Assembly (NCBI RefSeq): GCF_034344865.1
Contig: NZ_CP133774.1
Span: 2,852,001-2,916,000 of the forward strand
Origin: Pseudomonas sp. 10S4
Lineage (GTDB): Bacteria > Pseudomonadota > Gammaproteobacteria > Pseudomonadales > Pseudomonadaceae
Direction of reading: 5' to 3'
DNA length: 64,000 nucleotides
In this document: positions 38,584 to 47,115 of the stretch, piece after piece
How positions within the stretch are numbered: the stretch's first letter is position 1
Layout of the letters: each line of letters opens with the position of its first letter
Translations under genes and position numbers: made by a program
Notes under the pieces: generated by a model
Seen by the model: the letters and a program-made list of their open reading frames with translations, nothing else
The model's database searches: none
What the model was told of the DNA's origin: nothing

Positions 38584-39306
38584 TCAAGGCGTCATCAACA
38601 CTTCAATCGACCCATCCGCCGTCATGCTGACCTGGCTGGTACCGGCTTCAACATCCGGCGTTACCGGTGCCGAGTCCATGCCTGCTGCCGCTTTCATCAT
38701 CATTGGCGCGCGCATGAAGGGTTGTGGATAACCGTTGCTGTTCAAATTCAGGTTAACGATTTTGTAGCCCTTGCCGCCCAACGCATCGGTGGCCAGTTGC
38801 GCTCGGGCCTTGAATGCGGTGACGGCTTCTTTAAGCAGCGCGTCTTCGCTGGCTTTGCGGGTTGGCGTGGCGATGGCGAAGTCCATGCCGCCCATTTTCA
38901 GGTCGGTCAGCAGTTCGCCGGTCAGTTTCGACAGGGCGGCGAAGTCGGAGCTTTCCAGGCGCAGTTCGGCGCGTTCACGCCAGCCGGTGATTTTCTGGCC
39001 TTTGGTGTCGTAGATCGGGTAGCTGTTGCGGCTGCCCTGGCGCAGGGTGATGTCTTTGACTTGCTTGGCCTGGGCCAGTGCCTTGTTCATGGTGGTGCTG
39101 ACGTCGGCGGCGAGTTTGGCCGGGTCGGTGTTTTGATCTTCGGTGTAGAGCGTCACGATCATCAGGTCGCGGGCCACTTCCTGACTGACTTCGGCGCGCA
39201 GGGAGATCTGGTTGTAATGCAATTCGTCGGCGGCCAGGGCTGGGAGGCTGGCGACGGTGCCAACGCTGAGGGCGAGGAGGGCGGCGCTGCGGCGAAGTGT
39301 GTGCAT
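38584..39306 (-). CDS. SIMPL-domain (DUF541) periplasmic protein
   Basis: A 240-residue protein with signal peptide MHTLRRSAALLALSVGTVASLPALA. The SIMPL/DUF541 core follows: an N-terminal strand ISLRAEVSQEVARDLMIVTLY, the NPAKLAADV-type helix, YPIYDTKGQKITGWRERAELRLES and a C-terminal repeat of the fold. Family members such as BP26 and YggE form oligomers in the periplasm and have been linked to stress tolerance. It is monocistronic with its own terminator. Confidence 0.88.
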   Translation of the reverse strand: MHTLRRSAALLALSVGTVASLPALAADELHYNQISLRAEVSQEVARDLMIVTLYTEDQNTDPAKLAADVSTTMNKALAQAKQVKDITLRQGSRNSYPIYDTKGQKITGWRERAELRLESSDFAALSKLTGELLTDLKMGGMDFAIATPTRKASEDALLKEAVTAFKARAQLATDALGGKGYKIVNLNLNSNGYPQPFMRAPMMMKAAAGMDSAPVTPDVEAGTSQVSMTADGSIEVLMTP

Positions 39307-39436
39307 GAAAAGCTCCTTGAAGGGGCGCAGGGGTTAAGGTCCGAGCCTGCGTGAAACCATCAGACTCTAGCTTTTATGATCCGGTTCGCCCAGTTACAAC
39401 TTCTATACAGATGAATCAACTCGGTGGTGAAAAGCT

Positions 39437-39572
39437 TGTGTGGCGAGGGAGCTTGCTCCCGCTGGACTGCGAAGCAGGCCCAAAACCAGTCACCGCGATT
39501 TAACCGTCAAACCGAGTCAGCCGATTTGCGTCTGCTGCGCAGCTGAGCGGGAGCAAGCTCCCTCGCCACAGG
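39437..39572. repeat. REPIN (GGGAGCTTGCTCCC type)
   Basis: GTGGCGAGGGAGCTTGCTCCCGCTGG faces GAGCGGGAGCAAGCTCCCTCGCCACAGG with about 85 bases between. Confidence 0.85.
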
Positions 39573-39691
39573 AGTTATTCATCGCAGATGGATCGTGGGT
39601 AACTGTGGCGGTTTGCCGCACTTTTGCCTGCCAGCCCCCGCGCTTGGTTATACTCCCTGCGATCCGCCTGGAGCGCTCATCAGGAGAGCTC

Positions 39692-40954
39692 ATGCTCGCC
39701 CCCGTTCAACTCACTTCCGCGACTCGCCAGAATCTCTGGCGGCTGACGTTCATCCGCACTTTGGTATTGGCCGCTCAGGCCGGTTCCGTGGGGCTGGCCT
39801 ACTGGTTCGATTTGCTGCCGTTGCCCTGGTTTCAACTGGCAATGACCCTCGCGTGCTCGATGCTGCTGTGTGCCTTCACGGCCATCCGCTTGCGCACTTC
39901 GTGGCCGGTGACCGAACTCGAATACGCCGTGCAACTGGCCTGCGATCTGTTTATCCACAGTGCCTTGCTGTATTTCTCCGGCGGTTCGACCAATCCGTTC
40001 GTCTCTTATTACCTGGTGCCGCTAACCATCGCTGCCGTGACGTTGCCATGGCGTTTTTCGGTGATCCTGTCGGGCATCGCCCTGACCATGTACACCCTGC
40101 TGCTGGCGCGGTTTTACCCGCTGCAAACCTTTCCGATTGCCCGGGAAAGCCTTCAGGTCTACGGGATGTGGCTGAGTTTCGCCCTCGCTGCTGCGGTGAT
40201 CACGTTCTTCGCCGCGCGTATGGCCGAAGAGCTGCGCCGTCAGGAAGAATTGCGCGCGATCCGCCGCGAAGAAGGCCTGCGCGATCAGCAATTGCTGGCC
40301 GTCGCGACTCAGGCTGCCGGTGCCGCCCATGAACTGGGCACGCCGCTGGCAACCATGAGCGTGCTGCTCAAAGAGATGCAGCAGGATCATCCAGACCCGC
40401 TGTTGCAGGATGACCTGAAGGTGCTGCAGGATCAGGTCAAACTCTGCAAGGAGACCTTGCAGCAACTGGTGCGCGCCGCTGAAGCCAATCGCCGCTTGGC
40501 GGTAGAGATGCAGGACGTCACCGACTGGCTCGACGAGGCGCTGAACCGCTGGCACCTGATGCGTCCGGAAGCCAGTTACCGCTTCCAGCGTCTGGGCCAG
40601 GGCGCGGTGCCACGCATGGCGCCGCCGCCAGACCTGACCCAGGCACTGCTGAATTTGTTGAACAACGCCGCCGACGCTTGCCCCGAAGGGCTGCAAGTGA
40701 CGCTGGACTGGAATGCCGAGGACTTGACCATCAGCATTCGCGACCACGGCGCCGGTGTGCCGCTGGCCATTGCCGAACAGATCGGCAAACCGTTCTTTAC
40801 CACTAAGGGCAAAGGTTTCGGCCTGGGCCTGTTTTTGAGCAAGGCCAGCGTGACACGCGCCGGCGGCTCAGTGAAACTCTACAGTCATGAGGAAGGTGGC
40901 ACGCTTACCGAGCTGCGCCTGCCCCGTGTCGCCCGAGGAGACGAACATGAGTGA
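39692..40954 (+). CDS. roxS: redox-sensing histidine kinase RoxS (RegB/PrrB family)
   Basis: A 420-residue inner-membrane sensor. Six N-terminal helices include the RegB-type redox box GGSTNPFVSYYLVPL (about residue 95). The H box AAHELGTPLATMSVLLKEM holds the phosphorylated His (about 212). N box LLNLLNNAADACP and G box GLGLFLSKASV are present. The start at 39,692 has AGGAGAG upstream; the longer frame begins inside the REPIN. RoxSR in pseudomonads senses respiratory redox state and controls terminal oxidases, including the cyanide-insensitive oxidase. It overlaps roxR. Confidence 0.93.
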   Translation: MLAPVQLTSATRQNLWRLTFIRTLVLAAQAGSVGLAYWFDLLPLPWFQLAMTLACSMLLCAFTAIRLRTSWPVTELEYAVQLACDLFIHSALLYFSGGSTNPFVSYYLVPLTIAAVTLPWRFSVILSGIALTMYTLLLARFYPLQTFPIARESLQVYGMWLSFALAAAVITFFAARMAEELRRQEELRAIRREEGLRDQQLLAVATQAAGAAHELGTPLATMSVLLKEMQQDHPDPLLQDDLKVLQDQVKLCKETLQQLVRAAEANRRLAVEMQDVTDWLDEALNRWHLMRPEASYRFQRLGQGAVPRMAPPPDLTQALLNLLNNAADACPEGLQVTLDWNAEDLTISIRDHGAGVPLAIAEQIGKPFFTTKGKGFGLGLFLSKASVTRAGGSVKLYSHEEGGTLTELRLPRVARGDEHE

Positions 40955-41507
40955 CGAGATCCAAGTAGAAGGCGAAGAACTGCCGCATTTGCTGTTGGTA
41001 GACGATGACGCCACGTTCACCCGCGTGATGGCCCGCGCCATGGCCCGCCGTGGTTTTCGCGTCAGCACCGCCGGTTCCGCCGAAGAAGGCCTGACCATCG
41101 CCCAGGCCGACCTGCCGGATTACGCCGCGCTCGACCTGAAAATGGACGGCGATTCGGGCCTGGTACTGCTGCCAAAACTGCTCGAACTCGATCCGGAAAT
41201 GCGCGTGGTGATCCTCACCGGTTACTCGAGCATCGCCACCGCCGTCGAGGCTATCAAGCGCGGCGCCTGCAATTACCTGTGCAAACCGGCCGACGCCGAT
41301 GACGTGCTGGCCGCGCTGCTGTCCGAGCACGCCGACCTCGACACCCTGGTGCCGGAAAACCCGATGTCCGTGGATCGCCTGCAGTGGGAGCACATCCAGC
41401 GGGTGTTGACCGAGCACGAAGGCAACATCTCCGCCACTGCCCGCGCCTTGGGCATGCACCGTCGCACTCTGCAGCGCAAACTGCAGAAGCGCCCTGTTCG
41501 TCGCTGA
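40947..41507 (+). CDS. roxR: response regulator RoxR (RegA/ActR family)
   Basis: A 186-residue regulator. The receiver domain has LLLVDDDATF acidic residues and YAALDLKMDGDSG with the phospho-acceptor Asp. The C-terminal Fis-type helix-turn-helix is NISATARALGMHRRTLQRKL. ATG 40,947 overlaps the end of roxS by eight bases, so the pair is coupled. This compact one-domain-plus-HTH form is typical of RegA/ActR. Confidence 0.93.
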   Translation: MSDEIQVEGEELPHLLLVDDDATFTRVMARAMARRGFRVSTAGSAEEGLTIAQADLPDYAALDLKMDGDSGLVLLPKLLELDPEMRVVILTGYSSIATAVEAIKRGACNYLCKPADADDVLAALLSEHADLDTLVPENPMSVDRLQWEHIQRVLTEHEGNISATARALGMHRRTLQRKLQKRPVRR

Positions 41508-41547
41508 ACCTGCGCTGAACGAATGCAGGCCACGCCTCGCGACAAAC

Positions 41548-41573
41548 CGAACCGATCATCTATGATCGGTTCG
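41548..41573 (+). terminator. palindromic hairpin after roxR
   Basis: CGAACCGATCAT and ATGATCGGTTCG form a perfect 12-bp stem with a two-base centre; TTCTTTTCTC lies downstream. It may terminate roxSR or serve as a binding site before the next gene. Confidence 0.65.
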
Positions 41574-41604
41574 TGCGTGTTCTTTTCTCTATCGAGCCTT
41601 ATCC

Positions 41605-43332
41605 ATGAATCAGAACGCTGAATATTCCGCGGTCAATGATGCTGTGCGCGGGCAGTTTTTCCGCAAAGTCTGGGCGATGACCACGCCGTATTGGTTCAGC
41701 GAAGAGAAGGGCAAGGCCTGGACGTTGCTGATCGCTGTGATCGCGCTGTCGCTGATCAGCGTCGGCATCTCGGTGTGGTTCAACACCTGGTACAAGGATT
41801 TCTACAACGCCCTGCAAAAGAAAGACGAAGCGGCGTTCTGGAAGTTGATTCTGTATTTCTGCGTGATTGCCGCCGTGGCGATTGTCGGCGCGGTGTATCG
41901 GCTGTACCTGACGCAGATGCTGACCATCCGCTGGCGGGCCTGGCTCACCGAGAAATACTTCGACCGTTGGCTTGGCGACAAAAATTACTATCAGTTGGAG
42001 CAGGGTGGTTATACCGATAACCCGGACCAGCGGATTTCCGAAGACCTTAACAACTTCACCTCCAACACCCTGAGCCTGGGCCTTGGGCTGATCCGCAACG
42101 TCGTCAGCCTAGTGTCGTTCTCGATCATTTTGTGGGGTGTCTCGGGCAGCATCGAGGTGTTCGGCTATGAGATTCCCGGCTACATGTTCTGGTGCGTGCT
42201 GGTGTACGCGGCGGTCGGCAGTTGGCTGACGCACTTGATCGGTCGTCGCTTGATCGGCCTGAACAACCAACAACAACGCTTCGAAGCTGACCTGCGTTTC
42301 TCCATGGTGCGGGTGCGCGAGAACGCTGAAAGCATCGCGCTGTACAACGGCGAACCCAACGAGAACCGTCGCCTGAGCAACCGCTTCGGGATGGTCTGGC
42401 ACAACTTCTGGGACATCATGAAGGTGTCCAAGCGTCTGACGTTCTTCACCTCCGGTTACAGCCAGATCGCGATCATCTTCCCGTTCATGGTCGCTGCGCC
42501 GCGTTACTTCGCCGGCAAGATCGAACTCGGTGAACTGATGCAAATCAGCTCGGCGTTCGGCAACGTGCAGGAGAGTTTCAGCTGGTTTATCAGCGCGTAC
42601 TCGGACCTCGCCTCGTGGCGCGCCACCTGTGATCGTCTCCTGAGTTTCCGCCAGGCCATGGCCGATAACGAAGAGCGCGAGCCAGCCATCGATGTTCAAA
42701 ACCAGGGCTCGGACCTGAAAATCCACAACCTGGGCCTCGATCTGGCCGACGGTCGCCACTTGCTGACCAGCGGCAATATGACCGTGGAGGAGGGCGAACG
42801 CGTCATGCTCAGCGGTCGTTCCGGCAGCGGCAAATCCACCTTGCTGCGGGCGATGGGGCATTTGTGGCCAGCGGGTCACGGCAACATTCGACTACCGGCG
42901 GCGCGTTACCTGTTCTTGCCGCAGAAGCCGTATCTGCCGATTGGCTCCTTGCGCGAAGCGTTGAGTTATCCACAGCCCGGCGACACGTATGCGCCTGAGC
43001 GTTATGTGGAAGTGTTGGAAACCTGCCGTTTGCCGCACCTTGTGTCGCGTCTGGATGAAGCCAATCACTGGCAACGCATGTTGTCGCCGGGTGAGCAGCA
43101 ACGATTGGCCTTTGCCCGTGCGCTGCTCTATGCACCGCAATGGCTCTACATGGATGAAGCCACGTCGGCGATGGATGAAGAGGACGAAGCGTCGCTGTAT
43201 CAGGCGTTGATCGATGAGTTGCCAGGGCTGAGCATTGTCAGCGTCGGTCATCGCAGCAGCCTGAAACGTTTCCACCCACGGCACATTCGTATCGACAATG
43301 GGCATTTGGTGGATCAAGCCGTAACCGCCTGA
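41605..43332 (+). CDS. ABC transporter, SbmA/YddA-like membrane-ATPase fusion
   Basis: A 575-residue half-transporter of the ABCD/YddA type. The N-terminal membrane domain (about six helices, with TIRWRAWLTEKYFDRWL and NPDQRISEDL, the EAA-like element) is followed by an ATPase with Walker A GRSGSGKSTLL (about residue 412), signature LSPGEQQRLAFARAL and Walker B WLYMDEATSAMDE. The substrate is unknown; homologues move long-chain acyl compounds, peptides or cobalamin. It follows roxSR but has a hairpin before it and is probably independent. Confidence 0.9.
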   Translation: MNQNAEYSAVNDAVRGQFFRKVWAMTTPYWFSEEKGKAWTLLIAVIALSLISVGISVWFNTWYKDFYNALQKKDEAAFWKLILYFCVIAAVAIVGAVYRLYLTQMLTIRWRAWLTEKYFDRWLGDKNYYQLEQGGYTDNPDQRISEDLNNFTSNTLSLGLGLIRNVVSLVSFSIILWGVSGSIEVFGYEIPGYMFWCVLVYAAVGSWLTHLIGRRLIGLNNQQQRFEADLRFSMVRVRENAESIALYNGEPNENRRLSNRFGMVWHNFWDIMKVSKRLTFFTSGYSQIAIIFPFMVAAPRYFAGKIELGELMQISSAFGNVQESFSWFISAYSDLASWRATCDRLLSFRQAMADNEEREPAIDVQNQGSDLKIHNLGLDLADGRHLLTSGNMTVEEGERVMLSGRSGSGKSTLLRAMGHLWPAGHGNIRLPAARYLFLPQKPYLPIGSLREALSYPQPGDTYAPERYVEVLETCRLPHLVSRLDEANHWQRMLSPGEQQRLAFARALLYAPQWLYMDEATSAMDEEDEASLYQALIDELPGLSIVSVGHRSSLKRFHPRHIRIDNGHLVDQAVTA

Positions 43333-43361
43333 CCACCACAAATCCCCTGATGGGGCGCGCT

Positions 43362-43415
43362 TTTGTGGCGAGGGGGCATTCCGACAAGCCCCCTCGCCAC
43401 AGCTCGCTCCTACAG
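43362..43415. repeat. compact REP hairpin
   Basis: TTGTGGCGAGGGGGC and GCCCCCTCGCCACAGC face each other across about 20 bases. Confidence 0.7.
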
Positions 43416-43490
43416 GGGGTGTTGGTGATCGTACAACCCGCTTGCGCTATGATGCGCTTTCAGCCGAATTTTTCGAGACAGACGTTCACC

Positions 43491-44240
43491 ATGGAAAACC
43501 CGATCGACGCACCTCGCCTCCCTCGCAAGCGCCGCAGCCTCGCTCAGGAACTGGTGACGGTGCTGTCCGAGCAGATCCGCGACGGTCAGCTCAAGCGTGG
43601 CGACAAGTTGCCCACCGAGTCGGCGATCATGGATGCCCATGGCGTCAGCCGCACCGTGGTGCGCGAAGCGATTTCCCGTTTGCAGGCCGCCGGGCAGGTT
43701 GAAACCCGTCACGGCATCGGCACCTTCGTGCTCGACACCCCGAGCCCGAGCGGTTTCCGTATTGACCCGGCCACCGTCGTCACCTTGCGTGATGTGCTGG
43801 CCATTCTGGAACTGCGTATCAGCCTGGAAGTGGAGTCCGCCGGCCTCGCCGCGCAACGCCGCAGCGCCGAGCAGCTTGGTCTGATGAGAGCAGCGTTGGA
43901 CGCCCTCAACGAAAGTGCTTCCCACGCCAGCGATGCCGTAGCCTCGGACTTCCAGTTCCACCTGCAAATCGCCCTGTCCACCGGCAACCGCTACTTCACC
44001 GACATCATGACCCACCTGGGCACCAGCATCATTCCACGCACGCGCCTGAATTCTGCGCGCCTGGCCCATGACGACCAACAGCACTACATGAGTCGCCTGA
44101 GCCGTGAACACGAAGAGATTTACGACGCGATTGCCCGTCAGGATTCCGATGCGGCGCGGGCCGCGATGCGTTTGCATTTGACCAATAGTCGCGAGCGGCT
44201 GCGCCATGCGCATGAAGAGGCTGAGGCGCAGCGGGGGTAG
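43491..44240 (+). CDS. FadR-subfamily GntR transcriptional regulator
   Basis: A 249-residue regulator. The N-terminal winged helix has LAQELVTVLSEQIRDG, GDKLPTESAIMDAHGVSRTVVREAI and VETRHGIGTFV; the C-terminal FCD domain has LRISLEVESAGLAAQRR and DFQFHLQIALSTGN metal-site histidines. Such proteins respond to sugar acids and carboxylates. Its position near kdgD and garD suggests it controls galactarate/glucarate use, probably at the inverted repeat ahead of kdgD. The start at ATG 43,491 excludes an upstream extension through the REP. Confidence 0.87.
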   Translation: MENPIDAPRLPRKRRSLAQELVTVLSEQIRDGQLKRGDKLPTESAIMDAHGVSRTVVREAISRLQAAGQVETRHGIGTFVLDTPSPSGFRIDPATVVTLRDVLAILELRISLEVESAGLAAQRRSAEQLGLMRAALDALNESASHASDAVASDFQFHLQIALSTGNRYFTDIMTHLGTSIIPRTRLNSARLAHDDQQHYMSRLSREHEEIYDAIARQDSDAARAAMRLHLTNSRERLRHAHEEAEAQRG

Positions 44241-44276
44241 GTTTTCAGGTCAGAAGGTTTGTCGCCTGACAGACCG

Positions 44277-44372
44277 CTTTCGCGAGCAAGCCCGCTCCCA
44301 CATTTGATCTGCGGCGTTCACAAATAGTGTGTTCACCGAAGATCCATTGTGGGAGCGGGCTTGCTCGCGAAG
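44277..44372. repeat. REPIN
   Basis: TTTCGCGAGCAAGCCCGCTCCCAC and TTGTGGGAGCGGGCTTGCTCGCGAA face each other about 45 bases apart. Confidence 0.85.
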
Positions 44373-44398
44373 AGGCCAGATGCCGTTACGCAATGCCC

Positions 44399-44590
44399 TC
44401 AGCCAGCCTTCAAAATCCCCCGATCCACCCGCACCGCCAATTCAGCCGTCCCAGGCTTGGCATCAAAAACTACCTGCCCCTGAGCATCCACCACCGCCCG
44501 TGCAATCGGCAGACCCTTGGACAACAACTCCAACGGTGCACCCTTCAGTGATTGGCCCGAGGCCAGTTCCAATTTCAATTTAATCGTCAT
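44399..44590 (-). CDS. small hypothetical protein downstream of the phospholipase-like gene
   Basis: A 63-residue protein rich in beta-strand-like segments (IKLKLELASG, QGQVVFDAKPG, ELAVRVDRG), resembling a small transthyretin/Ig-like module. AGGAG lies nine bases before the ATG, and the gene follows the phospholipase-like gene by 15 bases, so it belongs to the same LexA-preceded unit. It could be a partner or immunity-like protein; nothing in the sequence proves it. Confidence 0.6.
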   Translation of the reverse strand: MTIKLKLELASGQSLKGAPLELLSKGLPIARAVVDAQGQVVFDAKPGTAELAVRVDRGILKAG

Positions 44591-44605
44591 CTTCAGATCT
44601 CCTTA

Positions 44606-45909
44606 TCAGGCAACGTTGCCAGTTGGGTGGTAGTCCTTGAGCAGCAGATAAGTGCTCCAGCCCCACCAGTCGTCGACGGTGGCGGTGTCGTTGAGGTTGT
44701 TCACATCCTTGCGTCGCAGCACTTTGCTGCCCTCGAGCCGGAACAGCGGCGAGAAGTTGGTCGCCAGGTTCAGCACGGCTTGCAGGTCAGGCAGTTGTTT
44801 CAGCGCCGCAAAGCTGCTGGGTGCTGGAACAGTCCCGCTGAGGTAAGTCGCGAACACTTCATCCGCTGACACCTGAACCGCTTTGTTGACGTGAATACGG
44901 TTGGCACTGTCGATAGCATCGAAGTAGCGCTTGTCCCCATACGCACGCCATTGCTCGCCGTTGCCATTGCGCACATTGAGGCCGAATTTGCTGTCTTCGT
45001 CGTGCATGAAGCGGGTAATCAGCGAGCCCAGGTCACTCGGCGTCACCGCTGCTGCCATTGCTTTGCGCGGCACCCGCAAGTGGCCGGCGGAAAACAGGTC
45101 AGTAAGGAAGTGATCGGCAAAGGCATTCATCGCATAGGCGACTTCCAACTGTTTTTCATCTTGAGCGGTGCGGGCCGCTGCGGCGTGCTGAAGCGCGGCG
45201 GTGTGGCCGGCGATGTAAGCCTGCTGTGCCCATTCGCCAAAATGGTCGGCGTTGTTCGCCGCCAGTTTCAAGTAACGCCCCAGCGGGATCAGTGCCGAGA
45301 CGAAACTGCCACCACCGGTGATTTTGTTCCACTCTTCCGACAACGTATCTCCGAGGGCGTCGTAGGCTTCGTGGGGCTGCTTACCGTCCTTGATCGCCTG
45401 GTTCACGGCGTCGATTTCTTTTTGCATCACGGCGAGGATGTTTACCGCCTCTGCTTTTGATGCGGACAACACGGCCAGCGTGTCGAAAGCGGCGATAAAA
45501 CGGTTCAGGCGATCCGCCGGGGTAGTGCCGTCGCTGATCGGGCGATCCGGGATGCCATAGAAATCACCGCCCAATGCCAGCACCTGGCCGTAAGTCGGCG
45601 CCAACCCGTTGGTTAGATGCAGTTGCACGTTATGGGCGAGGATCGGTTCGGCGTTTTCGACGAAGCGCAGCAGGGTGTTGTCGCCAATGGCTGTGTGTTC
45701 ACCGCCCTCGAACTTCAGCGGTGGCTTGCCGGTCAAGGCTTTGCCGGAGGCCGAAGTCGGCTGCTGCGGATGACTGTGATGCTCGGCAATGTGCAGCACC
45801 AGGTGATCGTTGTCCCCGGTGATGGCGATGCCGCGTTCAGAAAAAGATCATCGAACCGGGCGATCACCTGTTTCGGTTGGTCCTGGGGTTGCGTGTGTAG
45901 ACCTGACAT
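44606..45909 (-). CDS. zinc-dependent phospholipase C / HET-C-like protein (one apparent frameshift)
   Basis: About 434 residues if repaired. A strong Shine-Dalgarno (AAGGAG) precedes ATG 45,909 and MSGLHTQPQDQPKQVIARFDD. The frame breaks in an A5 run (plus strand 45,841-45,845); one more base gives DLFSERGIAITGDNDHLVLHIAEHH. The core has NAFADHFLTDLFSAGHLRV, with histidines arranged as in zinc-dependent phospholipase C and HET-C proteins. No signal peptide is visible. A perfect LexA box lies 40 bases upstream, so it should be SOS-induced. The biological role is unknown; membrane damage or self-lysis under DNA stress is a hypothesis. Confidence 0.7.
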
Positions 45910-45949
45910 TTCTAGCTCCTTGATATGTCGTAGGTAAGTTCGTATTTAG

Positions 45950-45965
45950 CTGTATGTATATACAG
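45950..45965 (-). promoter_or_regulatory. LexA (SOS) box
   Basis: CTGTATGTATATACAG matches the CTGT-N8-ACAG consensus fully, with the preferred AT-alternating centre. It lies 40 bases before the phospholipase-like start. Upstream on the minus strand TTGACG (about 45,993) offers a -35 box, so LexA would sit at or just after the -10 region. Confidence 0.85.
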
Positions 45966-46049
45966 TTAAATAAAGCTTAGTCGAGAATCTTCCTACGTCA
46001 AGGAATCGCCTTTTCTGACTCAAACTTTGAGGTCGGCGATGAAATGCAG

Positions 46050-46089
46050 TTGACGGTTATATTTTAAGTTGTACGATGACCTACAACTT
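46050..46089 (+). promoter_or_regulatory. kdgD promoter with GntR/FadR-type operator
   Basis: TTGACG (46,050-46,055) and TACGAT (46,072-46,077) are 16 bases apart. AAGTTGT (46,066-46,072) and ACAACTT (46,083-46,089) form a perfect inverted repeat over the -10 box. The TTGT...ACAA core suits a FadR-type repressor, most simply the regulator encoded at 43.5 kb. Confidence 0.6.
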
Positions 46090-46144
46090 CGGGAAGGCTG
46101 AACGGTTTTCTCACACATACGTTGCTATCCAGGGTGTTCGAATA

Positions 46145-47056
46145 ATGAATCCACAAGAACTGAAGTCCATCCTCTCTTCCGGCCTGCTGTCTTTCCCGGT
46201 CACCGATTTCAATGCTCAGGGCGATTTCCATCGCGCGGGCTACATCAAACGTCTCGAGTGGCTGGCCCCATACGGCGCCACGGCACTGTTCGCCGCGGGC
46301 GGCACCGGTGAGTTCTTCTCTCTGGCGGCCAGCGAATACTCGGAAATCATCAAGACCGCTGTCGACACCTGCGAAACCAGCGTGCCAATCCTGGCCGGTG
46401 TAGGCGGTTCGACTCGTCAAGCCATCGAATACGCACAGGAAGCCGAACGTCTGGGCGCCAAAGGCCTGTTGCTGCTGCCGCACTACCTGACCGAAGCCAG
46501 CCAGGACGGCGTTGCCGCCCACGTTGAAGCGGTCTGCAAGTCGGTGAAAATCGGCGTCGTGGTCTACAACCGCAATGTCTGCCGCCTGACCGCGCCGCTG
46601 CTGGAACGTCTGGCCGAACGCTGCCCGAACCTGATCGGCTACAAAGATGGCCTGGGCGATATCGAATTGATGGTGTCGATCCGTCGCCGCCTCGGTGATC
46701 GCTTCAGCTACCTGGGTGGTTTGCCGACCGCCGAAGTGTATGCCGCTGCTTATAAGGCGCTGGGCGTACCGGTTTACTCCTCGGCGGTGTTCAACTTCAT
46801 CCCGAAAACCGCGATGGATTTCTACCACGCCATCGCTCGCGACGATCACGCCACCGTCGGCAAGATCATCGACGACTTCTTCCTGCCGTACCTGGACATC
46901 CGCAACCGCAAAGCCGGTTACGCGGTGAGCATCGTCAAGGCCGGGGCAAAAATTGCCGGCTATGACGCAGGTCCTGTGCGTGCACCGCTGACCGATCTGA
47001 CGGGCGCAGAGTACGAAATGCTCGCCGCGCTGATCGACAAGCAAGGTGCTCAGTAA
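46145..47056 (+). CDS. kdgD: 5-dehydro-4-deoxyglucarate dehydratase
   Basis: A 303-residue (beta/alpha)8 enzyme of the DapA/NAL superfamily. It converts 5-keto-4-deoxyglucarate to alpha-ketoglutarate semialdehyde with loss of water and CO2. GGTGEFFSL (about residue 50) is the carboxylate-binding loop, VVYNRNVC holds the catalytic Tyr, and [12 protein letters not shown] holds the Schiff-base Lys. The start at 46,145 fits the family. It is followed by a strong terminator and then the semialdehyde dehydrogenase gene. Confidence 0.95.
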   Translation: MNPQELKSILSSGLLSFPVTDFNAQGDFHRAGYIKRLEWLAPYGATALFAAGGTGEFFSLAASEYSEIIKTAVDTCETSVPILAGVGGSTRQAIEYAQEAERLGAKGLLLLPHYLTEASQDGVAAHVEAVCKSVKIGVVVYNRNVCRLTAPLLERLAERCPNLIGYKDGLGDIELMVSIRRRLGDRFSYLGGLPTAEVYAAAYKALGVPVYSSAVFNFIPKTAMDFYHAIARDDHATVGKIIDDFFLPYLDIRNRKAGYAVSIVKAGAKIAGYDAGPVRAPLTDLTGAEYEMLAALIDKQGAQ

Positions 47057-47071
47057 CCATCCCGATTAAAC

Positions 47072-47099
47072 AAGGCCGCTGAGTGATCAGCGGCCTTTT
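47072..47099 (+). terminator. terminator/attenuator after kdgD
   Basis: AAGGCCGCTGA and TCAGCGGCCTT form a perfect 11-bp stem with a GTGA loop and T-run. The next gene starts 17 bases later, so read-through must be partial or a second promoter exists. Confidence 0.85.
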
Positions 47100-47115
47100 G
47101 CGTAGGAGAAATTCT

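Noticed and set aside
44399..45909. Toxin-antitoxin reading of the phospholipase-like gene and the 63-residue gene
   Set aside because: Gene sizes and order do not match a known TA family, and nothing shows that the small protein neutralises the large one; kept only as a hypothesis.
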